In this document: positions 33,389 through 41,814 of the stretch, piece after piece | How positions within the stretch are numbered: position 1 is the stretch's first letter | How the letters are laid out: each line of letters opens with the position of its first letter | Assembly (NCBI GenBank): GCA_947365245.1 | Contig: CANAWG010000001.1 | Location: forward strand, 186,001 to 250,000 | DNA: 64,000 nucleotides | Source: an uncultured Oscillibacter sp. | Lineage (GTDB): Bacteria; Bacillota; Clostridia; Oscillospirales; Oscillospiraceae | Reading direction: 5' to 3' | Program-made: the position numbers and the translations under genes | The notes under the pieces: generated by a model | What the model was told of the DNA's origin: nothing | Seen by the model: the letters and a program-made list of their open reading frames with translations, nothing else | Databases searched by the model: none

Positions 33389-33470
33389 GACGGCGTGGAC
33401 TGCGCTTTGGATGCGGCGTAGAACGGACTGCCCGCCGGCTCGGCCGGCCGCAGGGAAAGAAGAGGTCGGT

Positions 33471-34625
33471 ATGCCCCCTGTTCATATCATGCTCAAGCCC
33501 GCCTCGGGTCTTTGCAATATGCGCTGCCGCTACTGTTTTTACGCGGATGAAATGAAAAACCGGGCCGTATCCTCCTACGGGCTGATGTCGGAGGATACCC
33601 TGGAGGCCATTGTCCGAAAGGCGGAGGAGGCTGCCGACGGAACGTGTACGTTCGGTCTTCAGGGCGGCGAGCCGACGCTGGCGGGACTGGATTTTTTCAG
33701 GACACTGACGGCACTTCAGAAAAAGTACAACACCAAGGGCCTTGTGATTCACAATGCGCTGCAGACCAATGGCTTTCTCATTGATGAGCGCTGGGCGGAG
33801 TTCTTCGCGGAAAACGGGTATCTCGTGGGGATCTCTCTGGACGGCACCCGCGGTCTTCACGATCTCTACCGCCGGGACGCGGAGGACCGGGGAACTTTCG
33901 ACCGGGTGATGCGCTCCATCTCGCTGCTGGAGCGGTACGGGGTGGAGTACAACATCCTCACGGTCGTGACAGCCCAGACAGCGAAGCACATCGGGGAGGT
34001 GTATCGGTTCTTTGCGCGGAAAAACCTCCGCTATCAGCAGTACATCCCCTGCCTGGACCCGCTGGGGGCGGTACGGGGAGAGCGGCGGTATTCCCTGACG
34101 CCTGAGCTGTACGGGCGGTTTCTGACAAAGCTCTTTGATCTGTGGTATGAGGACGTGGTCCACGGACGTTTTATCTACATCCGCTATTTTGAGAATCTGC
34201 TGGGTATGATGCTGGGCAGAGCGCCGGAGAGCTGCGGCGTCAGCGGCGTCTGCTCCCGGCAGTACGTGGTCGAGTCCGACGGGAGCGTGTACCCCTGCGA
34301 CTTCTATATGCTGGACGAATACCGGCTTGGGTCTCTGGTGACGGACAGCTTTGAACAGCTGGAACAGCGCAGGGCGGAGCTTCACTTCATAGAGGACTCG
34401 GCGGTCTGGCCCCGGAAGTGCAGGGACTGCCGCTGGGCCGGCGTCTGCCGCGACGGCTGCCGCCGGGACCGTGTCCCGGACACGGACCAGACCTCCGGCC
34501 TGAATTACTTCTGTTCTGCCTATCAGTCCTTTTTCTCCTACGCAATGCCCCGATTGAGCAGTATGCGCAGGGAGATTCTGAGGAACACCAGCGCAGGGCG
34601 GACGGATGCACCGCCGGTCCGCTGA
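33471..34625 (+). CDS. Anaerobic sulfatase-maturating enzyme (radical SAM/SPASM)
   Basis: 384-aa radical SAM enzyme that would oxidise the active-site Cys of sulfatases to formylglycine without oxygen. The N-terminus MPPVHIMLKPASGLCNMRCR is the classic start of this family, with the CxxxCxxC cluster in CNMRCRYCFY. FGLQGGEPTLAG and LQTNGFLIDERW follow. The C-terminal SPASM region has Cys in CGVSGVCSRQYV, VYPCDFYMLDEYRLG and the KCRDCRWAGVCRDGCRRD stretch, for two extra 4Fe-4S clusters. ATG 33471 matches the family start, so ATG 33360 was rejected. It is the only maturase in the window and should serve all four Cys-type sulfatases. Confidence 0.93.
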   Translation: MPPVHIMLKPASGLCNMRCRYCFYADEMKNRAVSSYGLMSEDTLEAIVRKAEEAADGTCTFGLQGGEPTLAGLDFFRTLTALQKKYNTKGLVIHNALQTNGFLIDERWAEFFAENGYLVGISLDGTRGLHDLYRRDAEDRGTFDRVMRSISLLERYGVEYNILTVVTAQTAKHIGEVYRFFARKNLRYQQYIPCLDPLGAVRGERRYSLTPELYGRFLTKLFDLWYEDVVHGRFIYIRYFENLLGMMLGRAPESCGVSGVCSRQYVVESDGSVYPCDFYMLDEYRLGSLVTDSFEQLEQRRAELHFIEDSAVWPRKCRDCRWAGVCRDGCRRDRVPDTDQTSGLNYFCSAYQSFFSYAMPRLSSMRREILRNTSAGRTDAPPVR

Positions 34626-34629
34626 CCCG

Positions 34630-34680
34630 AAAAGAGAGAATGTCCGCCGGAGCAATGCTCCGGCGGACATTCTCTCTTTT
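34630..34680. terminator. Bidirectional terminator after the maturase gene
   Basis: A perfect 24-bp inverted repeat with a 3-nt loop (arms 34630-34653 and 34657-34680). The outer ends are AAAAGAGAG and CTCTCTTTT, giving U-rich tails on both strands. It closes the sulfatase locus and could also stop the - strand EFR1 transcript. Confidence 0.85.
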
Positions 34681-34769
34681 CAAACTGCCGGCAAAGTCCT
34701 GACGGACTTTCCGGGCAGGGCTGCGTCCGGCTTCACCGCGGATGCCTGCGGGCCGCTGGTCCCGCCGCA

Positions 34770-35585
34770 TCACAAAAACACCTGATTCTCTTTCGGCTCC
34801 TGAAAATCCCGCTCCAGCATCGCCACGTGGGACAAAAACGCCGGGTCGTCGAAGTACTTGGCCCCCCGGGTACACTTGCGCACGCAGCTCTGGCACTTGA
34901 TGCACGTCCCCGGCACCTGGGAGGCGTCGGCGGCGTCGATGGCCCCCATGGGGCAGGCCCGGACACAGGCCCCGCAGTGATTGCACCTGCTCAGATCCGT
35001 CTTCGGCTTGGCCTTCAAAAACTTCGCCGGCTCCCCGTCCAGCCCCTTGGGGACGTAGTAGGGCGCCGCCGGATCCCCGGGCACCTGCACCGGGGAGAGG
35101 TCTCCCGCCAGCACTTTCTCCGCAATCCGTCCGGCGAAGTCCCTGATCTCCTTGAGGTCGCTCCAGCCGGGGCGGCCGTAGGCCAGCTCGTCCGTAAAGG
35201 CGTGGCGACCCACAAAGGCCCCCGCCGCGATGGGCCGGAAGCCGTCCGACTCCAGCACCGACAGCAGCTCCGCCAGGGAGTTGTCGAAAGCGCGGTTGCC
35301 AAAGAGCACCACCGGCACCGCCAGCGTCTCCTCTCCCCGGAGCTTTTCCCGGAAGTCCGGCAATATCTTGTTGGGCAGCTTCCCCGCGTAGGTGGGAGAG
35401 CCCGCCACCACGATGTCTCCCGCCGTGAAGCGCAGCGTCTCCGCCCGCTGGCCGGGCCGGGTGAAACTCCGCTCCTCCATGGGCAGCCCCAGCTTCTCCG
35501 CCAGGGCCTCCGCCGCGGTGCGGACCACCTTGGCCGTGGTCCCCGTGGCGCTGTAATACACCGCCCAGACCTTCCTCAGCTCCAT
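34770..35585 (-). CDS. EFR1-type flavodoxin-ferredoxin fusion
   Basis: 271-aa two-domain redox protein. Residues ~1-170 are flavodoxin-like, with the FMN phosphate loop YSATGTTAKVV and VAGSPTYAGKLPN. The C-terminal ~85 residues have two 4Fe-4S motifs, CNHCGACVRACP and CIKCQSCVRKC. This EFR1-family arrangement is common in anaerobic Firmicutes and probably carries electrons between donors such as PFOR-reduced ferredoxin and unknown partners. It follows the small Cys-rich gene after 42 nt. The physiological partner is unknown. Confidence 0.87.
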   Translation of the reverse strand: MELRKVWAVYYSATGTTAKVVRTAAEALAEKLGLPMEERSFTRPGQRAETLRFTAGDIVVAGSPTYAGKLPNKILPDFREKLRGEETLAVPVVLFGNRAFDNSLAELLSVLESDGFRPIAAGAFVGRHAFTDELAYGRPGWSDLKEIRDFAGRIAEKVLAGDLSPVQVPGDPAAPYYVPKGLDGEPAKFLKAKPKTDLSRCNHCGACVRACPMGAIDAADASQVPGTCIKCQSCVRKCTRGAKYFDDPAFLSHVAMLERDFQEPKENQVFL

Positions 35586-35627
35586 CGCGCTTTCTCCTCT
35601 CTCCCTCCTGCGGGGCCGCCGGACAGT

Positions 35628-35837
35628 TTACAGGCTGAAATCCTCCGGCTTCAGCCGCGCCGTCTCCAGCGCCGCCGGCCGGGGCGGCACCCGTTTCAGG
35701 GGGTCGTACTGAAAGGCCCGGCAGCTGCTCTCCAAGGGCACAATGCCCCGCTTGACGCAGGCCGCCTCCCGGTCGCTAATCTGCTGGCCCCGCCGGCAGT
35801 AGGCGCACCGGGGGTCCATATCCTTCCGAAACAGCAT
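35628..35837 (-). CDS. Small Cys-containing protein of unknown function
   Basis: 69 aa with four Cys residues (CAYC near residues 11-14, then single Cys in AACVKRG and SSCRAFQ), which may bind a metal. The C-terminal part is Pro- and Arg-rich (DPLKRVPPRPAALETARLKP). It sits 27 nt after clpE on the same strand and just before the EFR1 gene, so it is probably in one transcript with them. I do not recognise a named family. Confidence 0.7.
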   Translation of the reverse strand: MLFRKDMDPRCAYCRRGQQISDREAACVKRGIVPLESSCRAFQYDPLKRVPPRPAALETARLKPEDFSL

Positions 35838-35864
35838 CCGCTCGTCTCCTTACAAAACAGAAAA

Positions 35865-38174
35865 TTACAGACAGTACAGCTTGACCTCGCCGTCCTCCGC
35901 CGTGGCCTTGATCTGGGTAATGGGGCTCTCGTAGCTGTCGATGATCCTGGTGGCCATGGGGTCCTCCAGCTCTTTCTGGATGGTCCGCCGGAGGTTCCGG
36001 GCCCCGTAGGTCCGGGAGTAGGACTTGTGGGTCAGCAGCTCCACCAGGGCGTCGTCGTAGGTGAACGTGACGGCCTTTTCCTTCAGCGAGGCGGAGAGCT
36101 CCTCCAGCATGATCCGGGCGATGGACTGGAAGTGCTCCTCCGTCAGGCGGTTGAACGTGATGACCGCATCCACCCGGTTGATGAACTCCGGTCGCAGGAA
36201 TTGCTGGAGGGCCTTCATGGCCCGGTCGGCGTCCTGCTCCTGCTGGGTGCGGCCGAAGCCCACGGTGCCCTCCTTGGTGGCGCTGCCGGCGTTGGAGGTC
36301 ATGACGATGATGGTGTTCTCGAAGTTCACCTTCCGCCCGTGGGCGTCGGTGATCTCGCCGTCGTCCAGGATCTGCAAAAGGACGTTCAGCACGTCCGGGT
36401 GGGCCTTTTCGATCTCGTCGAAGAGCACCACGGCGTAGGGCTTGCGGCGGATCTTCTCCGTCAGCTGGCCCGCCTCGTCGTACCCCACATAACCGGGGGG
36501 AGACCCCACGATGCGGGAGACGGAGTGCTTTTCCATAAACTCGGACATATCCAGCCGGATCAACGCGTCCGGCGTGTTGAAGAGGTCGCTGGCCAGCTGC
36601 TTGACAAGCTCCGTCTTGCCCACGCCCGTGGGCCCCACGAAGATGAAGCTGACGGGCTTGTGCTTGGGGGAGATGCCCACCCGGTTGCGCCGCACGGCGG
36701 CGGACACGGCGGCCACCGCCTCGTCCTGGCCGATGATGTGGCCCTTGAGCCGCTGCTCCAGCTGGCTCAGGCGCTGGAACTCCTGCTCCCGGATGCGGGA
36801 GGCGGGGATCTTGGTCCAAAGCTCGATGACGTGGGCCAGGTTCTCCATGGACAGCTGGGGGTCGCCCTTCTCGCACAGGGCCGTCAGCTCCGTGTTCAGC
36901 TGCAGCTCCCGGCTCTTCAGCTCCGCCATGCGGGCGTAGTCGTCCTCGGCCTTCTCCTCTTTCTCCTCCAGCATGGAGCGCTCTTTCTCGTAGTCCTCCA
37001 GCTCCCGCTGGATCTGCATTCTGCGGGAGATGTCCGGGTCCTTCAGGTTCAGGTCGGAGCAGGCCTCGTCGATGAGGTCGATGGCCTTGTCCGGCAGAAA
37101 GCGGTCGGTGATGTACCGCTCGCTGAGCACCACCGCCTGGCGGAGGATGCCGTCGGAGATCTTCACGCCGTGGAACTTCTCATAGTTGGGGGCCAGGCCC
37201 CTCAGGATCTCCACAGAGTCCTCGATGGAGGGCTCGTTCACCGTCACCGGCTGGAAGCGCCGCTCCAGAGCGGTGTCCTTTTCGATGGACTTGCGGTACT
37301 CGTTGAACGTGGTGGCGCCGATGACCTGAATCTCCCCCCGGGAGAGGGCGGGCTTGAGGATGTTGGCGGCGTTCATGCTGCCCTCGGCGTCGCCGGCGCC
37401 CACGATGCTGTGGACCTCGTCGATCATGAGGATGATGTTCCCCAGCCGCTTCACCTCGTCGATGAGGCCCTTCATGCGGCTTTCAAACTGGCCCCGGAAC
37501 TGGGTGCCGGCCACCAGCGCGGTGAGATCCAGGAGATAGACCTCCTTTTCCCGCAGCTTAAAGGGCACGTCCCCCGCGGCGATCCGCTGGGCCAGCCCCT
37601 CGGCGATGGCGGTCTTGCCAACGCCCGGCTCGCCGATGAGGCAGGGGTTGTTCTTCTGGCGGCGGTTCAGGATCTGCACCACCCGCTCGATCTCCTGGGC
37701 CCGTCCGATCACGGGGTCCAGCTTGCCCTCCCTGGCCTTGTCGCTGAGGGAGATGCAGTAGCTGCCAAGGTACTTCCGCTTGCCGCCTTTGGCGTCCTTC
37801 TTCTCCCGGCCGCCCCGGCCGCCGCTCTCCTCGGCGGACTCCTCCCGGGCGGGCTTCTCGCCGGAGGAGAAGAGGCGGTTTAAAAACGGGAATGTGGCGG
37901 TCTTGCCGTCCTCCTCCTCGCCGGCGTCCTCGCCGCCGGGCAGGTCCTCGATATTCTCCACGCCGTCAAAGGCCTGCATCATCTCCGTGTTGATGGTCTC
38001 CAGGTCCTCGTCGGAGATGCCCATGCGCTTCATCATCTCGTCCACCTGGGGCAGTCCCAGGTCCTTGGCGCACTTGAGGCACAGTCCCTCGTTGACCGGC
38101 TTGTCGCCGTCCAGCTTGGAGATGAACACCACCGCGACGTTTTTCTTGCATCTTGAACAAAGTGTAGGCTGCAT
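35865..38174 (-). CDS. clpE: ATP-dependent Clp protease ATP-binding subunit ClpE-like
   Basis: 769-aa Hsp100 unfoldase. The N-terminal zinc finger CSRCKKN...CLKCAKD (residues ~6-36) is typical of ClpE and absent from ClpC N-domains. The first AAA+ module has Walker [14 protein letters not shown], a coiled-coil with many Glu/Lys follows, and the second module has [15 protein letters not shown] 38174 follows GGAGG. The 22 codons upstream to 38240 are Arg-rich and unlikely to be translated. It would deliver misfolded proteins to ClpP. No ClpP gene is nearby. Confidence 0.92.
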   Translation of the reverse strand: MQPTLCSRCKKNVAVVFISKLDGDKPVNEGLCLKCAKDLGLPQVDEMMKRMGISDEDLETINTEMMQAFDGVENIEDLPGGEDAGEEEDGKTATFPFLNRLFSSGEKPAREESAEESGGRGGREKKDAKGGKRKYLGSYCISLSDKAREGKLDPVIGRAQEIERVVQILNRRQKNNPCLIGEPGVGKTAIAEGLAQRIAAGDVPFKLREKEVYLLDLTALVAGTQFRGQFESRMKGLIDEVKRLGNIILMIDEVHSIVGAGDAEGSMNAANILKPALSRGEIQVIGATTFNEYRKSIEKDTALERRFQPVTVNEPSIEDSVEILRGLAPNYEKFHGVKISDGILRQAVVLSERYITDRFLPDKAIDLIDEACSDLNLKDPDISRRMQIQRELEDYEKERSMLEEKEEKAEDDYARMAELKSRELQLNTELTALCEKGDPQLSMENLAHVIELWTKIPASRIREQEFQRLSQLEQRLKGHIIGQDEAVAAVSAAVRRNRVGISPKHKPVSFIFVGPTGVGKTELVKQLASDLFNTPDALIRLDMSEFMEKHSVSRIVGSPPGYVGYDEAGQLTEKIRRKPYAVVLFDEIEKAHPDVLNVLLQILDDGEITDAHGRKVNFENTIIVMTSNAGSATKEGTVGFGRTQQEQDADRAMKALQQFLRPEFINRVDAVITFNRLTEEHFQSIARIMLEELSASLKEKAVTFTYDDALVELLTHKSYSRTYGARNLRRTIQKELEDPMATRIIDSYESPITQIKATAEDGEVKLYCL

Positions 38175-38264
38175 CGTATACCTCCAGAAAATCCAGCGGC
38201 CCCGCCGCTGAGATCGGAGCCCGCGCCGCTCGCGCCGCACCCGGGCCCCCGAAAGCGCCGCCGG

Positions 38265-38894
38265 TCACAGCCGGGACGCAAAGTTCAATAAGTAGCTCCC
38301 CTCCGGGGAGACGCCAAGTCTGCGCAGCAAGAGCGCCAGCAGCCAGACGGCCAGCGCGCCCTCGATCAGGCCCGCCGCCGCTCCGCCCAGGGCGTTGGCC
38401 CCGTGGAGCACCGGCAGCCTCAGCGCCAGGTCCATGGCCTTTGCCGCCAGATTCAGCAAAACCGCCAGCAGCAAAAAGGCCAGCACCTCGATGGCCCCGT
38501 AGAGGAAAGACTCCGTCACGCTCCGGGCCACGGCGGTCAAAATGTCCGCCCCGGTCTCCCGGACGCTCTCCCGGGCCCGGTCCGCCAGGTCCTCCATGCG
38601 GACGCCGGCGACGCCCAGCAGCTCCAGCAGCTCCTCCGGGAGGAGCTCCTCCGCCGCTCCCTCCTCCGGCAGCGCCTCGTCCAGCCGCTTTTCGATGTAC
38701 CGCTGAATGGCGGGCTCCGCCCACTTTGCCGCCGGCGGCGCCAGGGCGTTTGCCGCGAAGCGGGCTCCCGCCAGGGCCAGCACGACGATCAGCAGCCCCG
38801 CCAGGGCCCGGAACAGCCCCCGCCGCGCCCCGCAGATCGTAAGGCCGACAAGCAGAGATACCGCAATGATGTCTATTATAACAGGTTGCGTCAC
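38265..38894 (-). CDS. CvpA family membrane protein
   Basis: 209-aa protein with four hydrophobic segments. The start VIIDIIAVSLLVGLTICGAR followed by RGLFRALAG matches the CvpA pattern (a first helix, then a Gly-Arg-rich turn). The later FLLLAVLLNLAAKAMDLAL and LGGAAAGLIEGALAVWLLAL helices carry the Gly pattern of the family. CvpA was named for colicin V production in E. coli, but its general role is unclear. It lies between clpE and the DUF5711-like gene on the same strand. Confidence 0.8.
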   Translation of the reverse strand: MTQPVIIDIIAVSLLVGLTICGARRGLFRALAGLLIVVLALAGARFAANALAPPAAKWAEPAIQRYIEKRLDEALPEEGAAEELLPEELLELLGVAGVRMEDLADRARESVRETGADILTAVARSVTESFLYGAIEVLAFLLLAVLLNLAAKAMDLALRLPVLHGANALGGAAAGLIEGALAVWLLALLLRRLGVSPEGSYLLNFASRL

Positions 38895-38952
38895 ATTTTC
38901 CTACCTTTCACGCTGTAAACGTTTTGTGAACTCCCCCAAAAAAATTTCGCTT

Positions 38953-40146
38953 TTAAGGGAGGAACTGGCTGGCGGAGTCCGTCCCGATCAGCAGCGCCGA
39001 ACCGTCGGTGCGCATCAGCGCCTGGGAGATGCCGTTGATTCCCCGCAGGGAGGCATAGACCTGCAGGCTCTCGTTGTACACCACCAGCCGGTCCGTGTAC
39101 AGCACCGCCAGATACCGCCCCGCCGCGGAGAGTCCCCTGACCTCCTCGTGGATCTCCAGGCTCCCCAGCTCCGCGCCCTCGGCGTCCAGCGTCACCAGCC
39201 GCCCCACGTTGCCGGCCCGGTAGCGGTTCAGCAGCAGCGCGGTGAAGTTCTCCCCCAGGCTGTAGCTGCGAAGATACGCCCCGCCGCAGTCGTAGGAGGC
39301 CTCCGCCTTTCCGGCGCAGGAGGCGGAGACCACGCAGGTGTCCGCCACCGTCACCAGCCTCCCGCCCTGCTGCCCGGTGGACAGCGCCAGGCCGTCCGGG
39401 ATGCTGTGCTCCGCGAAAGGGGTCTTCTCCCCCGCCTCCCGCAGGTCATAAAGCACCACGCTGCTGATGAACACGCCGTCCTGCTGCCCCAGCCGTACCG
39501 CCGCCAGGGTGCTCCCGTCGTCGCTGACCCGGGCCTCCGTGACAAAGCGCTCGCCGGAGGTCATGTCAAACACCACCCGGGTCATGTCCGCGCTGTAGGC
39601 GTAGACGGCCCCCTTGGCGTTTGGCCGCTGGGCCGTCACCGTCAGGATCCCCTTGCCGTTCAGCGTGGCGGAGATCAGCGTCTCGTCCTCCTCCGTCTCC
39701 AGATGGAACACCTCGCCGTGCTGGTCCAGGACGTACAGCGTCCTGCCGCCCACGTCGTAGGCCGCCACTCTGCCGCCGCCCTGGCACAAGGCCGGGGCGC
39801 TCATCTTCACCTGGGTGGACCAGGTCTCCCCGCCGTCCCGGTTCAAAAGCTGCAGCGTGTTGTCCGACAGCACCACCAGCTGGTCCCCCAGCGCCGCGAA
39901 GCGGTTGCTGGAGGAGCTTTCGTAGCGGTAGCGCTCCTCGCCGGAGCCTCCGTAGTTCAAATACCGCCGCAGCGCGTCAAAGCCGGTGCCGTCCCGGTAG
40001 GCCGCCGCCAGCACCACCGCCAGCACCGCCATGAGCGCCAGGGCGAACACCGCGAAGCGCCGCAGGCGGCCGGAGCGTTTTTCCGCCCGCTTCGCCTCTC
40101 CCGCGCCGTCGTCGTCATTCCAGATGTCTCGTTTCTTCTCAGCCAT
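38953..40146 (-). CDS. Membrane-anchored beta-propeller protein, DUF5711-like
   Basis: 397-aa protein. A charged cytoplasmic N-terminus (residues ~1-30) is followed by one membrane helix (VFALALMAVLAVVLAAAY). The large outer domain is built from repeated beta segments such as LGDQLVVLSDNTLQLLNRDG and DVGGRTLYVLDQHGEVFHLE, as in WD or PQQ propellers. ATG 40146 overlaps the truA stop (ATGGCTGA), so it is coupled to truA. Proteins like this are widespread next to CvpA in related Firmicutes, to my knowledge. The function is unknown. Confidence 0.75.
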   Translation of the reverse strand: MAEKKRDIWNDDDGAGEAKRAEKRSGRLRRFAVFALALMAVLAVVLAAAYRDGTGFDALRRYLNYGGSGEERYRYESSSSNRFAALGDQLVVLSDNTLQLLNRDGGETWSTQVKMSAPALCQGGGRVAAYDVGGRTLYVLDQHGEVFHLETEEDETLISATLNGKGILTVTAQRPNAKGAVYAYSADMTRVVFDMTSGERFVTEARVSDDGSTLAAVRLGQQDGVFISSVVLYDLREAGEKTPFAEHSIPDGLALSTGQQGGRLVTVADTCVVSASCAGKAEASYDCGGAYLRSYSLGENFTALLLNRYRAGNVGRLVTLDAEGAELGSLEIHEEVRGLSAAGRYLAVLYTDRLVVYNESLQVYASLRGINGISQALMRTDGSALLIGTDSASQFLP

Positions 40147-40894
40147 TGAGCCGCTCATCCTCATACCAAAGTCTCGTGAGGTACAGTCCCCCCGGCGGCG
40201 CCGTGGGCCCCGCCAGAGTCCGGTCGCCGCTCTCTAAGATCGCGGGGATGTCCTCCGGGGTGAATTTCCCCTCCGCCGCGTAGAGCACGGTGCCGGTGAT
40301 GGCCCGTACCATGTTATACAAAAACCCGTTGGCGCAGACCTTTAATTCCAAAAGCTCCCCGCTGCGGGCTACGTCGCAGTAGTAGATGGTGCGGACGGTG
40401 GACTTCGTCTCCGTCCCCACGGAGCGCACCGCCCGGAAGTCGTGGGTGCCCACGAACTGATGGGCCGCCCGGTTCAGAAACTCCTCGTCCAGGTGCTTGG
40501 GGTAGAAGTAGGCCCGGTTGACATAAAACGGGTTCTTCACCCGGGAGTTGTAGATGCGGTAGGTGTACTCCTTTTTGAGGCACGAGCCGATGGCGTTGAA
40601 GCCCTCGTCCACCTCAAAGGCCGATTCCACGGCGATGTCCTCCGGCGTGTGGGTGTTGACGGCGAAGGGGAGGCGCTCCGTTGGGATGCGGCTCTCGGTG
40701 CGGAAGTTGGCCACGTAGCGCTCCGCGTGGACGCCGGCGTCGGTCCGCCCGCAGCCGGTGAGGTGCACCGGGGCGGCGGTGATCTTCTCCAGGGCCCTTT
40801 GCAGCGTCTCGCAGACGGAGGCGGCGTTTTTCTGCACCTGCCAGCCGTGGTAGGCGGTGCCGTTGTACATGAGCTTCAGGGCGATGTTTCGCAT
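40139..40894 (-). CDS. truA: tRNA pseudouridine(38-40) synthase TruA
   Basis: 251-aa pseudouridine synthase acting on the tRNA anticodon stem-loop. The N-terminus has NIALKLMYNGTAYHGWQVQ, and the catalytic Asp is in TGCGRTDAGVHAERYVANF (residues ~47-65). It ends with the VRAITGTVLYAAEG and GLYLTRLWYEDER segments of the family. In many Firmicutes truA directly follows ecfT. Here about 900 nt of repeats and two small genes separate them. Confidence 0.95.
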   Translation of the reverse strand: MRNIALKLMYNGTAYHGWQVQKNAASVCETLQRALEKITAAPVHLTGCGRTDAGVHAERYVANFRTESRIPTERLPFAVNTHTPEDIAVESAFEVDEGFNAIGSCLKKEYTYRIYNSRVKNPFYVNRAYFYPKHLDEEFLNRAAHQFVGTHDFRAVRSVGTETKSTVRTIYYCDVARSGELLELKVCANGFLYNMVRAITGTVLYAAEGKFTPEDIPAILESGDRTLAGPTAPPGGLYLTRLWYEDERLNG

Positions 40895-40939
40895 AGGCGT
40901 CTCCTGATTTTTCGGGGTTCCCGGGGGAATCCGACCCCC

Positions 40940-40967
40940 GCTTTTCTTTTTCGCGAAAAAGAAAAGC
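40940..40967. repeat. 28-bp perfect palindrome upstream of truA
   Basis: GCTTTTCTTTTTCG at 40940-40953 is followed immediately by its exact reverse complement to 40967. It lies in the 287-nt gap between truA and the small HTH gene, in a GC-rich stretch with several further short inverted repeats and no gene. It may be a dispersed repeat of this genome or a terminator for the - strand HTH gene. Confidence 0.6.
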
Positions 40968-41181
40968 TGCTGTCGGCCGGTGGGAAAAGAAAAAGACTGC
41001 GGCGGGTCGGTCCGCGCCGGCGCGTACCGCCTTCCGCCGGCGGGGGATGGTTGGCTGTTCCGCCCGGGAGCAAGGCAAAAACGCGGCAGCCTTGGGGAGC
41101 CCTGGGGCCCGGGGAGGTCCCGGATGCTCTCCGCCTCTCTCCCCGCTGCCGCTCCCCCGGCGCTTGGGGCGGCGGGTCTTT

Positions 41182-41409
41182 CTAGCGGTTGATATCCGGG
41201 TTGTCCGTGCGGCCCAACAGATAGTCCACGGAGCAGTCCAGATAGTCGGCGATCCGGGCAAGGGCAATGCAGGACATCTGCTTGCCCTTTGCAAACTCCG
41301 AAATCGCGTTGACTCCCATATTCAAATCAGAGAGCATGTCCTTGGCACGGACGTGCTTGAATTTAAGGCGTAGTTTAATGCGGTCAGCAATGTCTTGTGT
41401 CATATACAT
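41182..41409 (-). CDS. Small XRE-type helix-turn-helix protein
   Basis: 75-aa DNA-binding protein. It starts with MYMTQDIADRIKLRLKFKHV and has a helix-turn-helix around DMLSDLNMGVNAISEFAKGK, ending with SVDYLLGRTD, the usual end of XRE domains. ATG 41409 lies 10 nt after AGGGAG, and a longer frame to 41478 crosses an operator-like palindrome and is less likely. It is more AT-rich than its neighbours and diverges from the small gene at 41564. It may repress itself and that gene. Confidence 0.75.
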   Translation of the reverse strand: MYMTQDIADRIKLRLKFKHVRAKDMLSDLNMGVNAISEFAKGKQMSCIALARIADYLDCSVDYLLGRTDNPDINR

Positions 41410-41445
41410 CCGTGGAATACTCCCTTTTGTGCAATTCGCAGAAAT

Positions 41446-41489
41446 CATGTTAAAACGTGATTTTCTATTGATATTCACGCTATAACATG
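41446..41489. promoter_or_regulatory. Operator-like inverted repeat between the HTH gene and the small + strand gene
   Basis: CATGTTAAAACGTGA at 41446-41460 and TCACGCTATAACATG at 41475-41489 form 15-bp arms with two mismatches around a 14-nt AT-rich spacer. The position upstream of the HTH gene suggests an autoregulatory site. A stem-loop role is the alternative. Confidence 0.5.
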
Positions 41490-41563
41490 ATAAATTACTG
41501 GTAGTCTCATTTCATATCACAAGCATAACCATAAAACAACGCACTTGTAAAGGAGGAATTTTC

Positions 41564-41809
41564 ATGGAATCCCTGTTTGAGAAGCTGTTTGACACCTACG
41601 GCGACACGGTCCTGCGGGAACAGGGCGTGTACGACGAGGCGGAGGTCCTGGCGGCTCTGGGCCAGCTGCCCCTGGACCAAGGGGTCCAGTTCGACGTCTG
41701 CGATCTCCTGTCCGGCTATTACCTCCGCTGGTCCACGGCGGCGTTCTCCGCCGGGCTCTGCCTGGGGCTCTCTCTGCTGCAGGCCCTCCATCAGCCCCCG
41801 CGGGACTGA
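41564..41809 (+). CDS. Small hypothetical protein (DUF6809-like?)
   Basis: 81 aa, preceded by a strong AAAGGAGG site 8 nt before ATG. It is acidic in the first half (LFEKLFDTYGDTVLREQGVY) and ends in a moderately hydrophobic stretch (FSAGLCLGLSLLQAL). The ESLFEKLF start and the AFxxGxxLG ending recall DUF6809 proteins, but the match is weak and made from memory. It diverges from the HTH gene and is convergent with ecfT, 5 nt apart. The function is unknown. Confidence 0.65.
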   Translation: MESLFEKLFDTYGDTVLREQGVYDEAEVLAALGQLPLDQGVQFDVCDLLSGYYLRWSTAAFSAGLCLGLSLLQALHQPPRD

Positions 41810-41814
41810 GACGC

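Noticed and set aside
34630-34680. Small RNA gene or IS end at the 24-bp inverted repeat
   Set aside because: Position between two gene ends and U-rich tails on both sides fit a bidirectional terminator better.
34827-37883. A 1018-codon open frame on the + strand opposite clpE and the EFR1 gene
   Set aside because: Antisense to two genes with clear motifs, with no ribosome-binding site or recognisable domain.
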